Below are positions 46,021 through 56,979 of a stretch of DNA of 64,000 nt, in pieces. Origin of the DNA: Misgurnus anguillicaudatus (taxonomy: Eukaryota > Chordata > Actinopteri > Cypriniformes > Cobitidae). The notes under the pieces were generated by a model. The model made no database searches and had not been told where the DNA came from. It saw only the letters and a program-made list of their open reading frames with translations. Location: assembly GCF_027580225.2 (NCBI RefSeq), contig NC_073359.2:8050001-8114000 (forward strand), read 5' to 3'. The translations under genes were made by a program, and so were the position numbers. The first letter of the stretch is position 1; each line of letters opens with the position of its first letter.

Positions 46021-47065
46021 TTGAACAAAAACATACAATTTAATTTAGCGTGTCGATTAATATATAACACAGTTTGCTACCACAATATGAATACACTTGA
46101 TAAAACAAATTCTATGCAAAATCCGATACTTATAATACAGAAATTTAGCTGAGGTTTGTATAATAGCAACCAAAGAACACAAGCGCCCTCAAGCGGTCAT
46201 TTTAAGAACAACACCTGGCGCGTTCAGCCTTCGGTGGAGTTAATTTTATCTCAAGAGATTGAAATAATGAATGACATAATGTACTGTTCACTGCATATTT
46301 TACTTGTGTTTTGGATTAAATTGTGTTGTGTTTAGAAGTTAAAAAATATTAAAAGGAACTAACCCTGAATTTTTTCTTGCAGTATATAATGGGTATTAAA
46401 GTTCACCCAAAAATGAACATTTTATCATTATTTTCTCATTGTGATGCTCCTCCAAACCTGAATGAGATTTTTAGATGAACACAAAAGAAGATATTTTGAT
46501 AAATGATGGTAAGCACACAGCTGATATGAACCATTGACTTAATCAAATTAATTACAAATTTTACACCTGAAAGACTGCAATTCACACTCCTCAGTTTCCT
46601 GTGAGATCTGTACAGATGTGTACAATACACCCCATGTCTTAAGGAGTAACAGTTTAAAACACAACTTTTAGCTTTTGTTTCCTTTTCACCATCATCCTTA
46701 CACCATCATCCAAGCCACATTTAAAATGCATTTTGAAGTCTAGAAGCCTGTTTCACCAAATAACTACATAATATATATATATATATATAGTGGTTGATCA
46801 TAATATAGGCTACCGGAACGTGTAATGTGATTTTTACAGAAAACTAGATAAAAATGTATGAAAATAATGGTTTCATTTTTTTGTTAAAAGTAAAGAATGA
46901 AACAATTATGTTTTTATGAATAATATTAATACTTTGATCTGTGAAATTACTCCCATGGTAACAGTTTTTATTATAAACAGTGGTCAAATATTAAAGAATC
47001 CTAAATCATGATGAATTACAGTTGGACATAAACAACAATTATATTAAAGTTAACAGGCTTAATAC
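46020..47065. repeat. Duplicon copy related to 60.2-61.8 kb
   Basis: Blocks shared with 60230-61780 include GCTACCACAATATGAATAC, GAGGTTTGTATAATAGCAA, GCGCCCTCAAGCGG (a CTCF-like motif at 46183-46196), TCCTCAGTTTCCTGTGAGATC and GATCTGTGAAATTACTCCC. The shared sequence stops exactly at the LTR beginning at 47066. No gene is present. Confidence 0.7.
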
Positions 47066-47627
47066 TGTCGTGGAATTTTAGCCGCATCAAATAATACTAT
47101 TAAAGAGTGAAAGTCGAGGATCACACAGACACTGTTAACAGAATTTTCTTTGTCTGAATTTATTATATTCTGCAAAATAGTCTCTCACCCTCTGTATGCA
47201 GAGGTAAAAATTAGAGACCCGTTAACAAAGTTGAACACATATTTATAGCAAGATACTGAAAAATACATAGTCATCCCATCTCCACCAAAGATCGTCATTC
47301 TATAGTTCCAGTGTCACTTAGAAAATAACCTTCAATGTATCAATGATTAAGAAACAGTAAAAGCATATCTAGTCAAATAGAAATTATTTTGTTCTCAGTG
47401 AACTCTACCGTTTACTGAGTTTTTTCACTTGTTCATCAGTTGTTACTTATCTCATTCACTTGCCCCCCTTTATCTGATCTGCTTGAACTTTGTATAATGT
47501 TCTAGTCCTTGAACACTTTACTAAAGAACAGAAATCTTTCACTAGAACAGAAGAACAGGATTTTGCATTTAACAATTATAAGTTCATAAACTATAATTAA
47601 AATAAAAATAAAAAATCTCCCACTACA
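47066..47627 (-). mobile_element. LTR of an endogenous retrovirus-like element
   Basis: Read on the minus strand, it starts TGTAGTGGGAG directly after a purine tract (AAAAATGGAGGAG), contains a TATAAATA box and an AATAAA signal, and ends CCACGACA. It is about 562 bp. It matches the shorter LTR at 55938. Polymerase-derived sequence lies immediately upstream (minus sense), so this is a 3' LTR of a 5'-truncated copy. Confidence 0.75.
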
Positions 47628-48010
47628 CTCCTCCATTTTTATGATTTATTGATAACTTCATGACTGTCATCATTACAGGTCTTTTGGATTGTGGTGAAGA
47701 GGTTGAGCACAGTTAGAGTTGGGGTCGTGCGCCCTTGATGATTAATTCCCTCTGTAGATTCAGGTATGGTAGAACCACACCATGCAGTCAGGTAGTCGTC
47801 CTCCCTTTGGACCGCACCATGGAGTTGTCAGCAGAAACCGATAGGGCCCCTTCCACCGTCTGGCTTTCCAGGATTTCCTCCTGAGGTTCTTTACCACCAC
47901 GCCTGGTTTGATGTTGTGTAATGGTTCTTCTGCTGTGAGGGGTAGGGCTGCTTTAACCTGCCTGGAGATATTATGAAATACAAAGAACATAGAAATACAA
48001 TACTGTAATA
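47628..48010 (-). pseudogene. Retroviral pol (integrase C-terminal) fragment, truncated
   Basis: The minus-strand frame at 47760-47990 resembles the C-terminal DNA-binding region of a retroviral-type integrase (KPG followed by basic residues, then a GPYRFLLTTP block), and then loses the expected frame and ends. It is followed by one copy of the 63-bp unit (about 47680-47742) that is amplified at 54.1-55.9 kb, then the purine tract and LTR. It is inactive: no gag, protease, reverse transcriptase or env is present. Confidence 0.65.
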
Positions 48011-48323
48011 CTCCTCAGGTAACATGAACATATACAGGATATTTACATCTGTATAGTAGGACAATGAGATTATTTCATTTATCTATTCACTCACTTTAAT
48101 ATACCTGTAAATGAGTTGTAAGAATATTGTGCAATGTTTTTACAAATGTCAGCTGGTGCTTTCTGTTACCTGCTGTTCTGTGGTGTGTTGGCTTGGAGCT
48201 TTGTGTCTACTTTATTGTCCCTGAAACAAAGAAAAAAAAAACTTTTGTGGAGATCAGTCAGATTGGAAAAGAGCCCCTGAGTATTACTGACCAACTCAGC
48301 CTTAAAATGATAAATGGCTGGAA
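48011..48323. other. Intergenic, nothing recognised
   Basis: No exon or repeat boundary was identified in this stretch. Confidence 0.4.
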
Positions 48324-48519
48324 CACTGAAAAATGATTCATTCAATTTACTCAATTTTTTTAAGGTAAGTGATTGCAATCAATATAATTAAGCTACATTT
48401 AAAAAAAATAGTAATACAACACAAAACAAAAAACTTTTTTTAAATGTAGCTTAAATAAATTGATTGCAACCACTTACCTTAAAAAATTGAGTAAATTGTA
48501 TGAATCATTTTTTTCAGTG
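48324..48519. mobile_element. Palindromic MITE, CACTGAAAAATGATTCA family
   Basis: The left arm, with ATTTACTCAATTTTTTTAAGG and AGTGATTGCAATCAAT, is complementary to the right arm, with ATTGATTGCAACCACTTACC and TGAATCATTTTTTTCAGTG. It is about 196 bp. Confidence 0.82.
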
Positions 48520-49189
48520 AAGTGTTGTGCCTGCAGATCTGGAGAAATAGTTCTCACTGCAGAACACAACATCGAGGGGGCATGGTTGGATCTAGATCCA
48601 ACTTCTCCCACTATAGTTTGTTCCGCCAAATGAACCAGTATATTTGCGTTGTTGCAGCCCGCAATTAGTTGCAACCTGTGGTCGTCAACGTTTGCTCTTA
48701 TTAATTTAACTGTACGTTTGATTAATAATATAGTTGAGAAAGATTCTTAATTTAGAAAGTATCACGGTTAGGTGTAACACGTTCCCGACAGTGTGATATC
48801 ACTGAAGGGATTTATTTGTACATTATCCCACTTATTACACAGCTATTCCTATACGAGTAAATATATAAAAAATATATATTTTTAACAAAAAGTAAACCAT
48901 CTACAAGGGAAACCTGTTTCCTAATGGCTGTAAGCAAAGACGCGTTAAAACAAGTTCAAAGTCCATACGCACAACCGGCGCAACGTCATAGAATGTCTCT
49001 GAACAGGTTCACGCCCACTTTTGGGGGAAACAAACTAGACCTCCCATTAACTTCCATACAAAAAAGCGGAATAAAGCAACGTTCGTACACACCTGGCAGG
49101 TGTAAATAACTTAAGAAATCACTCAGATTAAACATGTTGATTAATTATCTGTCCACCCTGCCTGCCATAGAGCGCGAAAGATACATTAA
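48520..49189. other. Intergenic; inverted duplicon fragments
   Basis: About 48535-48610 is an inverted, diverged copy of the GATGTCGTGTTCTGCAGTGAG block present at 51970 and 56820. About 49130-49200 (CTGCCATAGAGCGCGAAAG) is an inverted copy of sequence at 49720-49745. No gene is present. Confidence 0.5.
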
Positions 49190-49853
49190 CACATTTAATT
49201 TGGTCATTATGAAAACATGTCTCTTTCGTTCTCACAGCGTCAAGTTTGTGTAACAACGCTTCCCATTGGCCAGAGGTGTCTTACCCGGATATTTACTCGT
49301 ACCTCATCGAGTCAACAGGGAAGACAGTAAATGATTTTACTTCGTATTTGAAAGTTACTTCGTATTATGTCATTATATTTAGAGTACTGGGTACACTTTT
49401 CCGTCCAGCCATACAACTAACTGGCTTAGCTATATTTCCAGCAATCACTGGATGGCTTTGTTACACAAATTTGACGCTGGGAGAATGAAAGGGACATGTT
49501 TTTATATTGATCAAATTAAATGTGTTAAAGGCGGAGTCCACGATGTTTAAAAAACGCTTTGGAAAAGGAGACGGGCCGACTACCAAAACACACTTATAGC
49601 CAATCAAATCAAATCAAATGCCGGATTGCGTATGTGTGGGGCGGGGCTATCAACAGAAGGTCCAGATTCTATTGGGGTAGGGGCGTGTTTGTTTAGGTGA
49701 TTTCACTCCGCCTTTAATGTATCTTTCGCGCTCTATGGCATGCAGGGTGAATAAATACTCAACATGTTTAATCTGAGTGATTTCATAAGTTTTTTACGCT
49801 TGCCGGCTGTGTACAAACGTTGCTTTGTTCCGCTATTTTGTATGGAAGTCAAT
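49190..49853 (+). repeat. Segmental duplicate A (paired with 62090-62530)
   Basis: It shares, in the same order and orientation, ATTGGCCAGAGGTGTCTTAC, CTCGTACCTCATCGAGTCAA, CCGTCCAGCCATACAACTAA and AATCTGAGTGATTTCATAAG with the copy at 62.1-62.5 kb. It is interrupted by the MITE at 49525-49717, which is absent from the other copy. Short frames are open in both copies but have different stops, so coding is unlikely. Confidence 0.88.
49525..49717. mobile_element. TTAA MITE inserted into duplicate A
   Basis: It starts TTAAAGGCGGAGTCCACGA and ends TCACTCCGCCTTTAA. The duplicate at 62401-62404 has a single TTAA at this position, showing an empty site. It belongs to the family at 27508-27748. Confidence 0.92.
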
Positions 49854-51065
49854 AGGTGTGTTCGACATCGGCTGTGGCTGGATGCAACCGATCGGCGAGA
49901 TTAGCCGCGTGCAGGCGGGGAGGAGCTGAAAACGGAGACGTGAAGTCGGACGCGCTGTGGTTCCCGTAGCTTGCTGCATTTACGTCAGGCATGGCTGATT
50001 TGCTTGCTTAATCGCATTAAACATGATTTGTAAGATGTAAACTACATAAAAAGTGAATTATACGGTTTTGAATGTCCGTGTATGAGCATGAGTGGAACTG
50101 AAGAGGCTTACAGCAGTGTTTTACAAGAATAAAGAGTTCAACATAAGCATATATTATTTAAATACCAATGTAGTGGGGTCTACGTTTTTTATCCATTTTA
50201 TTTTGATGAAGATGACACAATATAACATCGCGACTACATGAAAATAGCTTTAATTGTTATAAAAATACAGATTTGTGAGCATTTGTGGAACTGAGGGCAT
50301 GAAACTAAACACGAAATACACGTGATTGTTGTCATGTGGTGAATCCGACCAATCGTGAAACAGCTGTGTCGTCATTACAGCTCGTGCAGCTCCTCTTCGC
50401 GAACTGCGCTGGCTTACTCACCCTACAGTCACATTAGCTACAAAAGTGAGCGACACCGAGCGAAACGCACTCGCTTGATGGGCGTTCCTTGGCTAGTATC
50501 TAAAAGCGGTATCAAAAGTCACTTTAGAGGTATTGTTAAGCTACAAGAACTGTGTTTTTGGATATAGAAGTGTATATTTCTCGATAAAAGTAACAAAATA
50601 TATTAGATAAAATGCCAAACTTATCAGATATATGCATAAATATGCATTTTCCGCCATCTTGAATTATTTTCTCCGACTCGGCCACAGACCTACGTCACGC
50701 TGCTTCTTCACTCCGATTGGCAGTCGCTTTGTCGCATCGCTCAGCATTTGCATAAAATAGCCTGCTTGTCTATTTTGGCCCCGCCTTGCTCGCGCACCGG
50801 CGAGCTCGTCGCTTGTCGCTGGCAAACGGCCACTTCCATTGAAAATGAATGGTAGCCTGTCGCTCTGTCTCTGTCGCTTGTAGCTAATGTGACTGGGGGG
50901 TCAGGCGGCTGATCTCGAACCGCTCTCGCGGTACTTAAAAACCATATGACACAATCACGTGCCTGCAGCGCCAGCTGAAGTCGGACAAAAATACTAACCG
51001 GAATGCACTGCTTCAAGTCAGCCACCGATCGGTCTGCGCAGCGCCGCATGAAGTCGAACACACCT
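49854..51065. mobile_element. 1.2-kb element with AGGTGTGTTCGAC ends
   Basis: It begins AGGTGTGTTCGAC and ends GTCGAACACACCT, a perfect 13-bp inverted repeat. It is absent from the corresponding position in the 62.5-kb duplicate. A second palindromic element (50421-50900) lies inside it. No transposase was recognised. Confidence 0.7.
50421..50900. mobile_element. Nested palindromic element, CAGTCACATTAGCTACAA
   Basis: CAGTCACATTAGCTACAA near 50426 is complementary to TTGTAGCTAATGTGACTG near 50878. Subterminal GCGACA and CGCTCG words are also inverted. It lies wholly within the 49854-51065 element. Confidence 0.7.
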
Positions 51066-51669
51066 AAAGGGATGATCAATCTCGACGTTCAATCTCACAC
51101 CGGTGCACAACGTTTTGCTACGGTTTCCGGGTTGAACGACATGTTTCCTTGAAACGGTGTGCAACGGAATGCAACAGGTTTTAGAAGCGTTTTCTCTTGT
51201 TTGGTGGGTGTGTCAGAAATGTCAGCCCAATCAGCGGCAAGATGTATAAAACCACGCGATAGTAAAGAGACAGCTCGCTCAATGGGTTCAAGTTGGAATG
51301 TTTTCTTTCATTCTGGACACCAAGGTCAGTGACTGTAACATTGAGGGTCTTTTACAGTATTAAACACACATTTATAACGATTTCATCAGGCTTCAGAAAC
51401 ATTTAAAAAAGAACACAAAGAATGGCCTCTCAGCTACCGTAGTTGCAACTCTTGCGTCATCACAACAGGGTGTTCAATGCATCACCGTTTCAGTTTAATA
51501 AACGTTGTGCAACGTTTTGTCGGGGCTGAACGCAGCCCTGGTTTGTTTTTCCCCAAAAAGGGGCGGTGACGAAATTTACAGTCAAGTTCCCGGATGTGCC
51601 AGTAGTCCGTATACAAGATAAAAATTAAATTCATTAATTTCTAAATAACATGCCACAGCCTATATATTT
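51066..51669. other. Remnant with AACGTTTTGC inverted words; nothing coding
   Basis: GCACAACGTTTTGCTACGG (near 51104) and CGTTGTGCAACGTTTTG (near 51503) suggest a further degraded foldback. From about 51555 the duplicate-A sequence resumes (GGGGCGGTGACGAAATTTAC, also at 62571). Confidence 0.45.
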
Positions 51670-52007
51670 TAATAATTATGAATATTTATACTGTATCCAT
51701 TTATAGGTCTTAAACTGCATGTGGTAAGATTACTCGTAGTAGGCTTACCCGAAATGTTTTACTCTAAAACATTATAGCAAAAAAAACTTACATTTCACCC
51801 TAAAGGTACTACTTTTATTGTAGTTATAACAAGTAAAGTTCGTTTTTATGTCAAAAGAATAACTTAATTTAGTTACGACTTAATGCGGAAATGGTAATGC
51901 AGCAACAAGTGTATGACGTGTCTTGTGGTAAAACTGCCGACCAATGGGATATCTGGATCCAACCCCGCCCCCTGGATGTCGTGTTCTGCAGTGAGGCGCT
52001 ACTTGAT
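51670..52007 (+). repeat. Segmental duplicate (paired with 56506-56849)
   Basis: About 340 bp is near-identical to 56506-56849, including GGTAAGATTACTCGTAGTAG, TAATGCGGAAATGGTAATGC and GATGTCGTGTTCTGC. The orientation is the same. The 56.5-kb copy has a partial internal duplication around GGATCCAGCTCCGCCCC. Confidence 0.9.
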
Positions 52008-52955
52008 TTTGGACGCAGCCACAACAAATAAGTTCATCTGAATGGAAACTCTGAGGAACAGAAATTTGGTAGGTGGCTAAGTTTATTTATTTTTTCAATA
52101 TTTATTTTGCACAGTCTAGAAGTGTAAGCGTGTGTAAAATATAATTTGTCAATATAAGTTATTGTTGTTGTTCCCGTTGCCTAGCAACATCGTTATGAAG
52201 CGAGAGAGCGAGACAAATACGCAAAAATTCAGGTGATAAAACTACAAAACTGGATAGACATTAAATGTATCTTGTAACCACTGATAAGTTGTTATCATTT
52301 TTATCGACATTGGTTCGTAACATCTTTGGCTGACACGTCAAAGAGCTCGCGCCACTTTTCTTAAACTGAACTCACCTTTTTTATTCAGAGTTGAGATAAC
52401 TACAGAGAAAGTTTTACAATTGTTGTATTATCATAAGAGAGAGCCATCGTAAACTATTATGGACACCGCAGTTATGTCAAATGTAACTGTCGTTCCTCCG
52501 TGCATCCTAAAGGAAAGTCATATTATGAACACGTGAATGAAACACCAATCACAGCGCGTGTCTCAGCGCGTCAGCTTGTTGTTCACTAATGTAAATCTAG
52601 TGTATAGGTGTATAGAGTACTAATGGTGTAAATTTGGTAACTTTAAAAGCCTCAGTTGAAAAGCATAACAGATAACACTTCACTCAAATTGTGTAGCAAC
52701 CAACCTACTTGAAACATATTACTATTTCCACAGATCTCTTCTTTTCTAAAACTGTACAATTCTACTTCCTCAAATCTCTAAAGTTAGAACAGAATTTACA
52801 ACTAATTACATTATTTATTAATTTTGGTTTGTAAAACATATGTTCTCTATTTCTTTATTTTATAGGCTACATCAAAAATGAATTCAAAATGGAACTTAGT
52901 GGAAGACCATCTCCCAGAAATGTGCAGATGAATGTAAGATGTCAAAAAGGCACCA
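52008..52955. other. Intergenic; canonical RFX X-box at 52176-52188
   Basis: GTTGCCTAGCAAC is a perfect palindromic X-box. A splice-donor-like AATTTGGTAGGT occurs at 52060-52071 after a short ATG frame, but no downstream exon is supported. Confidence 0.4.
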
Positions 52956-53626
52956 CAGTAGCTGTGTCCCATTTCAAGGGCTTCGACCTTATAAGCATGG
53001 GACCTTAAAGATGAGCACTCGGTCTTTCAAGGTGGCAGCCTCAGAAGTTCGCCAAGAGAACTGAAATGAGACGGTCTAACCTTCGGGCGACCCATAATTG
53101 GCGTCACCTGCTGCACGCGTCTGTCGGAACGAAAACGTTTCTAACTTATTAAAATAAATATGAAATCAGAAAAATATTAATTTAGTTTAGAAAATATGAC
53201 ACGTTGATGTTGATTAAACTATTCAATAGTATATTAAATTAATCAACCTTAGAAATATATGCATCATAAAAATAATATTATTAACACAAAACATAACTTA
53301 TAATACTCAAACAGTGACAAGAATTTTTTTTTTTTATAAATACACACTTTTATTTAATTAAGGTTGTCATTGTTTATTTTAGAATATCCAGCCGTTATGC
53401 AGCCGTTGCAGGCACGCAATGAATCTTGGGATATCCTTGGCTGTTAAGGATCCATTCATTCTATCCTAAACACCGCGGAGAAATGAGGACGCATTTTGAG
53501 GCTTCATTTGAAGCATCCTTTGAATTGGGACATCCTTACCAGCCTCGAGTCGCGCTGCTGTGACGCAATCGGTCTTAAAATACGACCTTAGAAGGTCGCA
53601 GCCTTTAAATTGGGACACAGCCAGTG
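52956..53626. mobile_element. Element with CTGTGTCCCA-type ends, 0.67 kb
   Basis: It starts CAGTAGCTGTGTCCCATTTC and ends AATTGGGACACAGCCAGTG. The subterminal repeats AGGGCTTCGACCTT and AAGGTCGCAGCCTTT are inverted. It has no coding capacity. Confidence 0.7.
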
Positions 53627-53934
53627 ATTGTGTGTGAAAATGACTGCTTTGCATTAAATTATATTTCACGGTAATGGTAATACTGATTTATTTTACCTAT
53701 AGAAAGTAATAAATATAATATGATTACAGTATGTAGTCAAATAATTATAGTGATAAGCATTTGTAATAAGCATGCAAACATTTTCTCTTCCAACAGAAAT
53801 AGCTCCATGGAAATCGTGCGTAGCGACCAAAACTCCTGAAGGGATTTGGCTGGGTCCAAATCAAAAACCTTGTTTACCTAAACATTTTTATTCCCATTTT
53901 GCTAGGTTGACACACGGGTTGAGAACCACACAGG

Positions 53935-54083
53935 GTGACAGGCGATAATCTTCGAAATGAAAATGACTTGTTGCAGTATTGTATTTCTATGTTTTCTGTA
54001 TTTCAAAATATCTCTAAGCAGGTTAAAGCAGCCCTACCCCCCACAGCAGAAGAACCATTACACAACATCAAACCAGGCGATTA
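53935..54083 (+). pseudogene. Retroviral pol (integrase C-terminal) fragment, truncated
   Basis: It shares about 45 codons with the minus-strand fragment at 47.8-48.0 kb (VKAALP, TAEEPLHNIKPG) and then runs straight into the minisatellite. There is no upstream polymerase and no other retroviral gene, so it is a non-functional relic of the same family. Confidence 0.65.
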
Positions 54084-55890
54084 TTCATCGAGGGCGCAGG
54101 ACCCCAACTCTAACTGTGCTCAACATCTTCACCACAATTCAAAAGAATCATCGAGGGCGCACGACCCCAACTCTAACTGTGCTCAACCTCTTCACCACAA
54201 TTCAAAAGAATCATCAAGGGCGCACGACCCCAACTCTAACTGTGCTCAACATCTTCACTGTGCTCAACGTCTTCGCCACAATTCAAAAGTATCATCAAGG
54301 GCGCACGACCCCAACTCTAACTGTGCTCAACGTCTTCGCCACAATTCAAAAGAATCATCAAGGGCGCACGACCCCAACTCTAACTGTGCTCAACCTCTTC
54401 ACCACAATTCAAAAGAATCATCAAGGGCGCACGACCCCAACTCTAACTGTGCTCAACGTCTTCGCCACAATTCAAAAGAATCATCAAGGGCGCACGACCC
54501 CAACTCTAACTGTGCTCAACCTCTTCACCACAATTCACAAGAATCATCAAGGGCGCAAGACCCCAACTCTAACTGTGCTCAACCTCTTCACCACAATTCA
54601 AAAGAATCATCAAGGGCGCACGACCCCAACTCTAACTGTGCTCAACCTCTTCACCACAATTCAAAAGAATCATCAAGGGCGCACGACCCCAACTCTAACT
54701 GTGCTCAACCTCTTCACCACAATTCAAAAGAATCATCAAGGGCTCACGACCCCAACTCTAACTGTGCTCAACCTCTTCACCACAATTCAAAAGAATCATC
54801 AAGGTTGCACGACCCCAACTCTAACTGTGCTCAACATCTTCACTGTGCTCAACGTCTTCGCCACAATTCAAAAGTATCATCAAGGGCGCACGACCCCAAC
54901 TCTAACTGTGCTCAACGTCTTCGCCACAATTCAAAAGAATCATGAAGGGCGCACGACCCCAACTCTAACTGTGTTCAACCTCTTCGCCACAATTCAAAAG
55001 AATCATCAAGGGCGCACGACCCCAACTCTAACTGTGCTCAACCTCTTCGCCACAATTCAAAAGAATCATCAAGGGCGCACAACCCCAATTCTAACTGTCC
55101 TCAACCTCTTCGCCACAATTCAAAAGAATCATCAAGGGCGCACGACCCAACTCTAACTGTGCTCAACCTCTTCGCCACAATTCAAAAGAATCATCAAGGG
55201 CGCACGACCCCAACTTTTAACTGTGCTCAACCTCTTCGCCACAATTCAAAAGAATCATCAAGGGCGCACGACCCCAACTCTAACTGTGCTCAACTTCTTC
55301 GCCACAATTCAAAAGAATCATCAAGGGCGCACGACCCCAACTCTAACTGTGCTCAACGTCTTCGCCACAATTCAAAAGAATCATCAAGGGCGCACGACCC
55401 CAACTCTAACTGTGCTCAACCTCTTCGCCACAATTCAAAAGAATCATCAAGGGTGCACGACCCCAACTCTAACTGTGCTCAACCTCTTCGCCACAACTCA
55501 AAAGAATCATCAAGGGCGCACGACCCCAACTCTAACTGTGCTCAACCTCTTCGCCAAAATTCAAAAGAATCATCAAGGGCGCACGACCCCAACTCTAACT
55601 GTGCTCAACCTCTTCGCCACAATTCAAAAGAATCATCAAGGGCGCACAACCCCAACTCTAACTGTGCTCAACCTCTTCGCCACAATTCAAAAGAATGATC
55701 AAGGGCCCACGACCCCAACTCTAACTGTGCTCAATCTCTTCACCACAATTCAAAAGAATGATCAAGGGCGCACGACCCCAACTCTAACTGTGCTCAACCT
55801 CTTCACCACAATTCAAAAGAATGATCAAGGGCGCACGACCCCAACTCTAACTGTGCTCAACATCTTCTCCACAATCCAAAAGACCTATGT
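54084..55890 (+). repeat. 63-bp minisatellite, about 28 units
   Basis: The unit contains GGGCGCACGACCCCAACTC, TAACTGTGCTCAACCTCTTC and ACCACAATTCAAAAG. At 63 bp (21 codons) it leaves two forward frames open for long stretches. Variants alternate CTTCACC and CTTCGCC. An 18-bp expanded unit (CACTGTGCTCAACGTCTTCG) occurs at about 54256 and again 585 bp later, so the array also has a nine-unit higher-order duplication. There is no CRISPR-type spacer variety. The open frames lack independent support as genes. Confidence 0.95.
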
Positions 55891-55937
55891 AACGATGACA
55901 GTCATGAAGTTATGACTAAATCATAAAAAGGGAGGAG

Positions 55938-56360
55938 TGTAGTGGGAGATTTTTTATTTTAATTTAAATTATAGTTTATAAACTTATAATTGTTTTATGC
56001 AAAATCCTGTTCTTCTGTTCTAGTGGAGATTTCTGTTCTTTTTGGACTAGAACATTATACAAGTCCTTAAAGTTCACTGAGAACAAAATAATTTCTTCTA
56101 TTTGACTAGATGTGCTTCAACTGATATGTTTCTTAATCATGGATAAATTGAAGGTTATTTTCTAAGTCACGCTGGAACTAAAATGACGATCTTTGATTCA
56201 TGGGCGGAGATGGGGATGGGATGACTATGTATTTTTCAGTCTCTTGCTATAAATATGTGTTCAGACAAAGAAAATTCTGTTAACAGTGTGTCTGTGTGAT
56301 CCTTGACTTTCACTCTTTAATAGTATTATTTGATGCGACTAAAATTCCATAAGAACAGCA
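55938..56360 (+). mobile_element. LTR of the same retrovirus-like family, internally deleted
   Basis: It follows a purine tract (AAAAAGGGAGGAG) and starts TGTAGTGGGAG, with a TATAAATA box near 56248. Compared with the LTR at 47066-47627 it lacks two internal blocks, including the AATAAA region, and is about 140 bp shorter. The end lies near 56350-56360. Confidence 0.7.
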
Positions 56361-56505
56361 TAATTCCAAAGTTTTGCTGGGTTTTAATTGTTTTCTTATT
56401 AACACACACAAAAAAACATGACTACCCTTTCTGCTTCCTCCACCAGCCTTAGAGCTGGACATGTTGTTCATTTCTTCCTGTATAACTCAGTGGTAGAGCA
56501 TTTAA
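56361..56505. other. Short spacer with a SINE head fragment
   Basis: CTGTATAACTCAGTGGTAGAGCAT at about 56478-56501 is the A-box part of a tRNA-derived SINE, truncated before the B-box. Confidence 0.5.
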
Positions 56506-56849
56506 TAATTATGCATATTTATACTGTATCCATTCATACGTCTTAAACTGCATGTGGTAAGATTACTCGTAGTAGGCTTACCCGAAATGTTTTACTCCAA
56601 GCAAAAAAACTTACATTTCACCCTAAAGGCACAACTTTTATTGTAGTCATAAGTAAAGTTCGTTTTTATGTCAAAAGAATAACTTAATTTAGTTACGACT
56701 TAATGCGGAAATGGTAATGCAGCAACACGTGTATGACGTGTCTTGTGGTGAAACTGCCGACCAATGGGATCTCTGGATCCAGCTCCGCCCCTGGATCTGA
56801 ATCCAACCCCGCCCCCTGGATGTCGTGTTCTGCTGCAGTGAGGCACTAC
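56506..56849 (+). repeat. Segmental duplicate (paired with 51670-52007)
   Basis: A near-identical second copy; see 51670-52007. It contains an additional CCGCCCCTGGATCTGAATCCA segment. Confidence 0.9.
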
Positions 56850-56979
56850 TGGGAAATAGTGTTAATATTGTACGCTGTGATCTGCTGCTACTAAACACTG
56901 CTGATCAAAGTGCCATAAAAATCTGAGATTTCTTTGGCTTTCAAATATGTCATGTTATTCAACTGTTTAACACCCCTTA

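Noticed and set aside
54084..55890. CRISPR-like array
   Set aside because: Units are contiguous 63-bp copies without distinct spacers, in a vertebrate nuclear context.
53935..55915. Long frames (up to about 400 codons) over the 63-bp repeats, as a repetitive protein gene
   Set aside because: Two frames are open at once because the unit is 63 bp, single-base changes shift frame near 55150 and 55216, and no promoter or independent exon was found. It is better described as a minisatellite.
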